Origin: Acidobacteriota bacterium
Lineage (GTDB): Bacteria > Acidobacteriota > Terriglobia > UBA7540
Reading direction: 5' to 3'
DNA: 6,863 nt
NCBI GenBank assembly: GCA_021789565.1
Contig: JAJYJL010000440.1
Coordinates: 1 to 6,863 of the forward strand
Position numbers and translations under genes: made by a program
In this document: positions 1-4,617 of the stretch, one piece after another
Layout of the letters: the number at the start of each line of letters is the position of its first letter
How positions within the stretch are numbered: position 1 is the first letter of the stretch
The notes under the pieces: model-generated
Databases searched by the model: none
Told to the model about the DNA's origin: nothing
Seen by the model: only the letters and a program-made list of their open reading frames with translations

Positions 1-1723
1 CCAGCGAATCTTTTTTGTTGCCGGCCACAACCTCTACGCGCTTGACGCAAAAAACGGCAAGCCCATTCAATCTTTCGGTCAGTCGGGCCACATTGACCTT
101 CGCGACGGTCTGGGCCGCCCGCCTGAAGATCTGACCGTCACCGACACCAGCCCCGGCGTTATCTACAAGGACTTGATTATCATGGGCAGCGCCTTGCCGG
201 AAGACCTTCCCTGCCCGCCCGGTGACATTCGCGCATTCGACGTTCGCACGGGCAAGATGCGCTGGATTTTCCACACCATCCCGCGCCCCGGCGAACCCGG
301 CTACGAGACCTGGCCCAAAGACGCCTGGAAATATACCGGCGGAGCCAACAACTGGGCCGGCATGAGCGTGGATGTAAAGCGCGGCCTGGTATTTGTCCCT
401 ACGGGGTCCGCCGCGTTTGACTTTTACGGCTCGGACCGCATTGGCGATGATCTCTATGCCAATTGCTTGCTGGCGCTTGATGCGAACACAGGCCAATTGG
501 TCTGGTATTTCCAGGCAGTAAAGCACGACCTGTGGGACCGCGACTTCCCCTCTGCACCCGCGCTGGTGTCCGTGGAGCACGACGGCCGGAAGGTGGATGC
601 CGTGGCCCAGATCACCAAGTCCGGCTACGTGTTCCTTTTTAATCGTGAAACGGGCAAGCCGCTTTTCCCGATTGAGTATCGCAAAGTTCCGGCGTCTGAC
701 GTGGACGGCGAAAAGACCGCAGCGACGCAGCCATTTCCATTGCTGCCGCCGCCGTTTGCCCGGCAGGAGTTCAGTCCGGCGATTGTGACCGACAGGACGC
801 CTGCGGCCCGCCAGTCAATCCTTGCGCGGATGCGAAAACTTCGTTACGGAGGGCAATTCATTCCTCCCAGCCGCCAGGGCACCGTTATATTTCCGGGGTT
901 TGATGGCGGCGGCGAATGGGGAGGCCCGGCGTATGATCCATCCACAGGTCTGCTTTATGTGAACGCCAACGTCATGGCCTGGATTCTGCGGCTTGTTCCA
1001 AGGCCGAAAACTCAAGGGCTTGTGAACGGCCGCCAGCTTTATCTGAGCAACTGCTCCAGTTGCCACCGTTCAGATTTGCGCGGCAGCCCGCCGGAATTTC
1101 CGTCACTCAAAAACATTGGAAAGAAGTACAACGAATCACAACTGGCGGACATCATCAATAAAGGCGGCGGACGCATGCCGGCGTTTGCACAACTTGGCAA
1201 GGCGCCTGTTCACGCCATCGCGGTTTATCTGGCCACGGGTAAGGAAACCATGGCAAAGGCGGCATGGAACAAGGCCGAAATGGGACCCTGGCTGAAATAC
1301 ATGAGCGACGGCTACAACAAGTTTCTCGACCCGGACGGATATCCGGCCGTGAAGCCGCCATGGGGGACGCTGAATGCCATCAACCTGAACACCGGCAAGA
1401 TTGCGTGGCAGATTCCCTTTGGTGAGTTTCCGGAACTTGTGAAAAAGGGAATTCGCAACACGGGCAGCGAAAATTATGGAGGCCCGCTGGTGACGGCTGG
1501 AGGGGTCATATTTATAGCTGCCACTGACCACGACAACAAGTTCCACGCTTTCGACAAGGCCACAGGCAAACTTCTCTGGGAAGCCACGTTACCTTTTGCC
1601 GGAAACGCGACCCCCGCCACCTACGAGGTCAGCGGCCGGCAGTACGTGGTGATTGGGGCCGGGGGCGGAAAGTGGGGCGCGCCTTCGGGCGGTACTTACG
1701 TGGCATTTGCGCTTCCGCAATGA
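1..1723 (+). CDS. PQQ-dependent (glucose/alcohol-type) dehydrogenase with internal cytochrome c domain, 5'-truncated
   Basis: The reading frame is open from the left edge (first full codon at nt 2) and gives 573 residues; the true start lies outside. It is a periplasmic quinoprotein beta-propeller that oxidises a sugar or alcohol with PQQ. The sequence aligns by eye along its whole length with the periplasmic part of E. coli Gcd: blade W-motifs (GKMRWIF, GQLVWYF, GKIAWQI, GKLLWEA), the [13 protein letters not shown] segment, [39 protein letters not shown] and a C-terminal YVVIGAGGG. Between IPR-like LVPRPK and PPWG, where Gcd has a loop, lies a class I cytochrome c domain (about residues 337-414) with haem motif CSSCH (nt 1052-1066) and probable axial Met in GRMPAF (nt 1175). 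The haem should take electrons from PQQ inside the same chain. The signal peptide and roughly 100 core residues are missing. The substrate cannot be told from sequence; glucose is the family default. Confidence 0.93.
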   Translation, partial: QRIFFVAGHNLYALDAKNGKPIQSFGQSGHIDLRDGLGRPPEDLTVTDTSPGVIYKDLIIMGSALPEDLPCPPGDIRAFDVRTGKMRWIFHTIPRPGEPGYETWPKDAWKYTGGANNWAGMSVDVKRGLVFVPTGSAAFDFYGSDRIGDDLYANCLLALDANTGQLVWYFQAVKHDLWDRDFPSAPALVSVEHDGRKVDAVAQITKSGYVFLFNRETGKPLFPIEYRKVPASDVDGEKTAATQPFPLLPPPFARQEFSPAIVTDRTPAARQSILARMRKLRYGGQFIPPSRQGTVIFPGFDGGGEWGGPAYDPSTGLLYVNANVMAWILRLVPRPKTQGLVNGRQLYLSNCSSCHRSDLRGSPPEFPSLKNIGKKYNESQLADIINKGGGRMPAFAQLGKAPVHAIAVYLATGKETMAKAAWNKAEMGPWLKYMSDGYNKFLDPDGYPAVKPPWGTLNAINLNTGKIAWQIPFGEFPELVKKGIRNTGSENYGGPLVTAGGVIFIAATDHDNKFHAFDKATGKLLWEATLPFAGNATPATYEVSGRQYVVIGAGGGKWGAPSGGTYVAFALPQ

Positions 1724-1822
1724 TGTGCATATCAAGATCGAGTAATTCCGCAGATGTGTGAGCGTTTCGCAGCCCTTTAGATTCGACGCCAGATCAACAT
1801 GACTGTGCGCGGAATCACCAAT

Positions 1823-1844
1823 GGCTGTGACAGCCCTCACTGCC
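1823..1844. promoter_or_regulatory. Crp/Fnr-like operator dyad upstream of citrate synthase
   Basis: The sequence reads GGCTGTGA, six bases, TCACTGCC. The two 8-bp arms are inverted copies with one mismatch, and the core TGTGA-N6-TCACt matches the E. coli CRP consensus TGTGA-N6-TCACA at nine of ten positions. A second overlapping perfect dyad, GGCTGT-G-ACAGCC, occupies 1823-1835. The site lies in the only gap before citrate synthase, centred about 53 nt before the inferred transcription start. The family of the binding protein is inferred; no regulator gene is in the window. Confidence 0.45.
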
Positions 1845-1874
1845 CAAAGCTCGATTGCGGCATACAAGTTATTG

Positions 1875-1898
1875 TAGAATAAAGGGTTGGAACGGGAG
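1875..1898 (+). promoter_or_regulatory. Candidate -10 box and Shine-Dalgarno for citrate synthase
   Basis: TAGAAT at 1875-1880 matches TATAAT at five of six positions. No good -35 box lies 16-18 nt upstream (the nearest TTG-containing hexamer, TTGCGG at 1855-1860, is only 14 nt away), as often seen for activator-dependent promoters. The predicted start of transcription would be near 1887. GGGAG at 1894-1898 sits 6 nt before the ATG at 1905 and decides that start over the in-frame TTG at 1887, which would begin upstream of this ribosome binding site. Confidence 0.4.
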
Positions 1899-1904
1899 TT
1901 AAAA

Positions 1905-3215
1905 ATGGGAAAATTACATGACCGCCTGGCAGAACAGGCGCCAGTTCTTCGGGAACGAGTACATAAAATAGTTGCCGAGCACGGCACCGCCGTCGTGTCC
2001 GAGGTAAACGTCAGCCAGGTCTTCGGCGGCATGAGAGGTGTGAAGGGCCTTGTCTGCGACACATCTGTTGTGGAGCCGGACACGGGTCTGGTGGTTCGTG
2101 GAATCCCCATCGGCGACCTGAAAGACCGCCTTCCGGAAGAAATCTTCTACCTGCTTTGCACCGGGGAGTTGCCGGATGCAGAAGCGATGGCCGATCTGCA
2201 CCAGGAATTCCGTCAGCGCGCAGAGGTTCCCGGATACGTATGGGACGTCCTGAAAGCTTTGCCGGCCGACACCCATCCGATGGCCATGTTCAGCACCGCC
2301 ATCCTCTCCATGGAACGTGAGTCCATTTTCCGCAAGAGGTATTCGGAAGGGATGCACAAGCCGGATTACTGGGAACCGACGCTGGAAGATGCGCTCCGCC
2401 TGCTTGCAGTGCTCCCTGGCATCGCGGCGGGCATCTACCGCATTCACACGCGCAAAGGCGAACCGCTGCCCCACAACCTCAATCTTGACTGGGGCGCCAA
2501 TTTCGCCGCTATGCTGGGATTGCCGGATCCTACCGGACAGTTCCGGAACCTGATCCGACTCTATATGACGCTGCACTGCGATCATGAAGGCGGAAACGTG
2601 AGTGCGTTCACCTGCCACACGGTTGGTTCGGCGCTGTCTGACCCGTACTATGCTGTGTCGGCTGGAATGAACGGCCTTGCCGGACCGCTTCACGGGCTGG
2701 CCAACCAGGAGTGCCTGCATTTTGTCCTGGAAGTCCGCAACAAGTACAACGGCGTGCCCACCGATGACCAGCTTCGCGAGTACGTCTGGGAAACGCTTAA
2801 CAGCGGTCGTGTGGTGCCGGGTTACGGCCATGCGGTCCTCCGCGTCACCGACCCGCGCTTTACAGCCTTCCATGAATTCGGCAACCGCGTTTGCCCCAAC
2901 GACACGGTGTTCAAGATCGTTGACCGCCTGTTCCATATTACTCCGCAGGTGCTCAAGGAGCAGGGCAAGGTCAAGGACCCCTGGCCAAACGTTGACGCCG
3001 GTTCCGGATCTCTGCTGTACCTGTTTGGATTGACCGAGTTTGACTACTACACGGTCCTGTTCGGCGTTTCGCGCGCTCTCGGAATGTGCTCGCAACTTGT
3101 CCTCAACCGATTGCTTGGCACGCCGATTACCCGCCCCAAGTCCGTAAGCACGGACTGGATCATTAAGGCTGCAACATCCACCGGTTCGCCAGCCGCGCAG
3201 AGTGCGACGAAATAG
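1905..3215 (+). CDS. gltA: Citrate synthase, eukaryotic (mitochondrial-like) type
   Basis: Condenses acetyl-CoA with oxaloacetate to citrate in the cytoplasm, the entry step of the TCA cycle. The 436-residue protein (ATG 1905, GGGAG ribosome binding site 6 nt upstream) resembles pig mitochondrial citrate synthase along its length, not the hexameric NADH-inhibited enzyme of enterobacteria. The catalytic triad is present as H263 (GPLHGLANQE), H309 (VVPGYGHAVLR) and D364 (PNVDAGSG), with exactly the pig spacing of H274/H320/D375. The substrate-binding residues H227 (DHEGGN), R318, R390 (FGVSRALG) and R410 also keep that spacing. One local change is visible: the His two residues after the catalytic Asp in the pig enzyme is Gly366 here. 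By family knowledge it should be a dimer without NADH allostery. An OsmC-family gene follows after 58 nt with no terminator seen between, so co-transcription is likely. Confidence 0.97.
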   Translation: MGKLHDRLAEQAPVLRERVHKIVAEHGTAVVSEVNVSQVFGGMRGVKGLVCDTSVVEPDTGLVVRGIPIGDLKDRLPEEIFYLLCTGELPDAEAMADLHQEFRQRAEVPGYVWDVLKALPADTHPMAMFSTAILSMERESIFRKRYSEGMHKPDYWEPTLEDALRLLAVLPGIAAGIYRIHTRKGEPLPHNLNLDWGANFAAMLGLPDPTGQFRNLIRLYMTLHCDHEGGNVSAFTCHTVGSALSDPYYAVSAGMNGLAGPLHGLANQECLHFVLEVRNKYNGVPTDDQLREYVWETLNSGRVVPGYGHAVLRVTDPRFTAFHEFGNRVCPNDTVFKIVDRLFHITPQVLKEQGKVKDPWPNVDAGSGSLLYLFGLTEFDYYTVLFGVSRALGMCSQLVLNRLLGTPITRPKSVSTDWIIKAATSTGSPAAQSATK

Positions 3216-3273
3216 CGCTGGCGTCGGACAACCCATAGCCAAACGGAAAGGGAGTCTCTTTTAGAAGGTACCC

Positions 3274-3729
3274 ATGGTCCAGGCAAAACTTCATTTGACG
3301 ACCGTTGATGAAGGGCGGCAGTTTGTGGGAGAATCCGGCTCAGGGCATGCTGTGGTCATGGACGATGCCCACGGCAATACAGGCGCCAAGCCCATCGAAC
3401 TGGTGCTGCTCGCGCTCGGCGGATGCACGGCATTTGATGTGATTGGAATTCTGCGGAAAATGCGTCAGCGCGTAACCGGCTATGATGTCGAACTCCACGC
3501 CGAACAACAAACCGAGCCGCCCACCGCGTTCACGCGCGTTACAATCAGGCACAAGCTCAGGGGCTGTGTCCAGCCCGAAGCGCTCAAGAAAGCGATCCAC
3601 CTTTCGGAAACCAAGTATTGTTCGGTAAGCGCAATGATCGGCAAGACAGCCAAAATCGAAACCACTTTCGAGATTATTCCTGAAGAGGAACCGCGGGTGG
3701 TAACTCAAGAGATGCGCGTCACGCGCTGA
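3274..3729 (+). CDS. OsmC/YhfA-family protein (thiol-dependent peroxidase-like)
   Basis: A 151-residue cytoplasmic protein of the OsmC/Ohr superfamily, whose characterised members reduce organic hydroperoxides with a pair of cysteines. Both family cysteines are present in their usual settings: C51 in the long helix (VLLALGGCTAFDVIGIL) and C116 in SETKYCSVSAMI. The KPIELVLLALGGCTAFDV segment and overall length suit the YhfA-like (COG1765) branch rather than classical Ohr; the role of that branch is poorly defined. The ATG at 3274 is preceded by AGAAGG with 5 nt spacing. The C-terminal stretch after about residue 130 (rich in E, V and R) is a short variable tail. It lies 58 nt behind citrate synthase on the same strand and converges on the receiver-like gene. 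No separate promoter is visible. Confidence 0.9.
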   Translation: MVQAKLHLTTVDEGRQFVGESGSGHAVVMDDAHGNTGAKPIELVLLALGGCTAFDVIGILRKMRQRVTGYDVELHAEQQTEPPTAFTRVTIRHKLRGCVQPEALKKAIHLSETKYCSVSAMIGKTAKIETTFEIIPEEEPRVVTQEMRVTR

Positions 3730-3759
3730 ACTCCCAATCTTCAAACCCTTATAATTCCC

Positions 3760-3803
3760 GGTTCGGGGTTCCTTCCAGCCCATCGGGATAAGGCCCCCGA
3801 ACT
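3760..3803. terminator. Long hairpin between convergent genes
   Basis: Arms GTTCGGGG (3761-3768) and CCCCGAAC (3795-3802) pair perfectly, extendable by a G-T pair at 3760/3803. Inside, CCTT (3771-3774) pairs with AAGG (3790-3793) and CCC (3779-3781) with GGG (3785-3787), so the whole 44 nt folds into one interrupted stem. It lies between the stops of osmC (+) and the receiver-like gene (-). Neither side has a good T-tract directly after the stem, so it may act as a transcript-end structure rather than a classical intrinsic terminator. Confidence 0.35.
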
Positions 3804-3822
3804 CTGACGTATGGGCACAACT

Positions 3823-3855
3823 TTAATTGCAGCAATTAAGCGGCTGTTTTTATTT
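3823..3855 (+). terminator. AT-rich palindrome followed by T-tract, candidate osmC terminator
   Basis: TTAATTGC-A-GCAATTAA (3823-3839) is a perfect dyad. In RNA it gives a 7-bp stem with loop CAG. After seven bases comes TTTTTATTT (3847-3855). An alternative short stem, CAGC (3830-3833) with GCTG (3843-3846), abuts the T-tract directly. On the + strand this could end the citrate synthase-osmC transcript. It overlaps the last codons and stop of the receiver-like gene on the opposite strand. The stem is weak, so confidence is low. Confidence 0.3.
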
Positions 3856-4261
3856 GCAGATGAGCATCAACGGCCCGCATGAAATCACGCGGCGCGGCGC
3901 ACCGCTCCAGATAGTCTACGGCCCCCATCTCCAACGCTTCCAGATAGCAATCGATGTCGAGCGTCCGCGCCACCACGAGCACTGGCGTCTCCGGGTTGAT
4001 TTCCATGGCACGGGCCATGACTTCGCGCCCTTCAAAGGCGGGACTTCCCTGCCCGACAATCACCATGTCAAACCCTTCCCGGCCAAGGAGTGACATCCCT
4101 TCCGAATAGGATCCGGCAATGGCAACTTCATGGCCGAGGGCGCGAAGCATACCGTAGTAGTAGCGGACATCGCTCGGATCTTCGTCCACAAGAAGGGTTT
4201 TGATTTTCGCAGGGCCATGAGACATTGATTTCCATTCCAGGGTCTTGATTGCATTTGCCAT
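3836..4261 (-). CDS. Degenerate response-regulator receiver (pseudo-receiver), single domain
   Basis: The 141-residue protein has one receiver domain (about residues 19-138) and no output domain. The fold can be followed against PhoB: beta1 KTLLVDED with the acidic pair D26/D28 region kept, alpha1, beta3 FDMVIVGQGSP, beta4 TPVLVVART, and beta5 GAVDYLERC. The phosphoacceptor Asp (four residues before the Pro of beta3) is Gly70. The switch Thr/Ser after beta4 is Ala98, and the conserved Lys of beta5 is Arg120, followed by Cys in place of Pro. It therefore cannot be phosphorylated in the normal way and probably works through protein contacts or by ligand. The start ATG at 4261 has an excellent ribosome binding site; an internal ATG at 4225 (MSHGPAKIKTLLV) is a weaker alternative. 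No histidine kinase is adjacent. It is divergent from the WbpA-type gene. The partner and role are unknown. Confidence 0.85.
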   Translation of the reverse strand: MANAIKTLEWKSMSHGPAKIKTLLVDEDPSDVRYYYGMLRALGHEVAIAGSYSEGMSLLGREGFDMVIVGQGSPAFEGREVMARAMEINPETPVLVVARTLDIDCYLEALEMGAVDYLERCAAPRDFMRAVDAHLQIKTAA

Positions 4262-4273
4262 TGTCCCCTCCCC
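4262..4273 (-). promoter_or_regulatory. Strong Shine-Dalgarno of the receiver-like gene
   Basis: Read on the - strand, GGGGAGGGGACA directly precedes the ATG, placing GGAGG about 5 nt from the start codon. This supports 4261 as the start and predicts efficient translation unless the upstream hairpin or another factor interferes. Confidence 0.7.
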
Positions 4274-4280
4274 TACTCAA

Positions 4281-4330
4281 GCAGGATACCGCGCGAAAGC
4301 CTGCGGCTTTCTGTCGCAACGGTCGCCTGT
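4281..4330 (-). promoter_or_regulatory. Structured 5' leader element of the receiver-like gene
   Basis: A single interrupted hairpin can be drawn in + coordinates: CAGG 4282-4285 with CCTG 4326-4329, ACC 4288-4290 with GGT 4321-4323, GCG 4291-4293 with CGC 4315-4317, and GAAAGCC 4295-4301 with GGCTTTC 4305-4311, closing a TGC loop. The interruptions are AT/CG, AAC on one side only, and C/TGT. G4281 and T4330 may add a wobble pair. That is 17 Watson-Crick pairs in 48 nt. On the - strand it ends 8 nt before the Shine-Dalgarno, so it would lie in the mRNA leader. It resembles no riboswitch class that I can name; its function is inferred only from position. Confidence 0.45.
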
Positions 4331-4354
4331 CCAGCTACCAACTAAGTCTTAACA

Positions 4355-4422
4355 CTCGCGCGACCTGTGGAAAAGTAGAAAAAATGAATCAAAATAGTTT
4401 GTATTTTCTAACTTTTCGCGAG
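4355..4422. repeat. AT-rich imperfect inverted repeat
   Basis: AAAAGTAGAAAA (4371-4382) is the inverted copy of TTTTCTA-a-CTTTT (4404-4416) with one extra base, and the flanks CTCGCG (4355-4360) and CGCGAG (4417-4422) are perfect inverted copies too. The left side has ten additional bases between the two blocks. The spacer is 21 nt. The dyad is large enough to be an operator or to extrude as a cruciform; it overlaps a candidate leftward promoter. Confidence 0.45.
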
Positions 4423-4433
4423 GGCCCGTTCAA
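4405..4433 (-). promoter_or_regulatory. Candidate promoter of the receiver-like gene
   Basis: On the - strand TTGAAC (4433-4428) and TAGAAA (4410-4405) are separated by 17 nt; each matches four of six consensus bases. A start near 4398 would give a leader of about 137 nt that includes the 4281-4330 hairpin. This is a consensus match only. Confidence 0.3.
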
Positions 4434-4552
4434 TGCGTTCAGCACTGACTTCGGCAGCTCGACGACAGGAACTTTGCAATGTCCGGAGCCATCGAACAGA
4501 TGCGCAATACTGCCGACACATTAATTCGGCCCGGGCAAACGCCGGCCTGCGA

Positions 4553-4582
4553 TTGCAGAAAAATTTGCTTGCGGCTTATAAT
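4553..4582 (+). promoter_or_regulatory. Promoter of the UDP-GlcNAc dehydrogenase gene
   Basis: A perfect TATAAT lies at 4577-4582, 35 nt before the ATG. The -35 partner, TTGCAG at 4553-4558, is weak (three of six) with an 18-nt spacer. Transcription would start near 4589, leaving a short leader. AGGA at 4605-4608 (9 nt before the ATG), or the purine run AAGGAAGG at 4596-4603, can serve as Shine-Dalgarno. Confidence 0.45.
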
Positions 4583-4617
4583 CACGTTTTTGAACAAGGA
4601 AGGCAGGACACAGCGAC

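Larger units (their letters stand above)
4262..4617. other. 356-nt divergent intergenic region
   Basis: This spacer separates the receiver-like gene (-) from the WbpA-type gene (+). From left to right it holds the ribosome binding site of the former, a long interrupted hairpin (4281-4330), an AT-rich inverted repeat (4355-4422) overlapping a possible leftward promoter, a GC-rich small hairpin (GGCC/GGCC with GGC/GCC, 4528-4547) and a rightward promoter with TATAAT. Short open frames cross it on both strands but show no recognisable protein. The stretch 4434-4527 has nothing that I can interpret. Confidence 0.75.

Noticed and set aside
173..175. TTG at 173 as the start of the quinoprotein gene.
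   Set aside because: The frame continues to the left edge, and the upstream residues ([15 protein letters not shown] and onward) clearly align with Gcd-type propeller sequence.
1721..1734. Near-palindrome TGATGTGCATATCA at the stop of the quinoprotein gene.
   Set aside because: It is short, has one mismatched pair and no T-tract; chance is a sufficient explanation.
1887..1904. TTG at 1887 as an earlier start of citrate synthase (six extra residues).
   Set aside because: The GGGAG ribosome binding site at 1894-1898 lies inside that extension and is well placed for the ATG at 1905; the extra residues match nothing in the family.
1914..3242. A 442-codon open frame on the - strand covering the entire citrate synthase gene.
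   Set aside because: It is an antisense shadow: the + strand protein has every catalytic residue of citrate synthase, while the antisense product has no recognisable motif. Open antisense frames are common in GC-rich genes.
3750..3755. Perfect TATAAT on the + strand after osmC.
   Set aside because: No -35 box is visible and no + strand gene follows before the convergent gene; kept only as a possible short-RNA promoter within a finding.
4281..4345. Resemblance of the + strand to a c-di-GMP (GEMM-I) riboswitch upstream of the polysaccharide-related gene (CGCGAAAGCC and a later GCTACC).
   Set aside because: The conserved GGCAAACC and ACGCAAAGCC segments and the two-helix docking layout are absent, and the dehydrogenase has its own promoter much closer.
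4325..4352. On the - strand, TAGTTGGTAG resembles a tRNA D-loop.
   Set aside because: There is no acceptor stem, no anticodon arm and no GGTTCGAATCC T-arm at the right distance.
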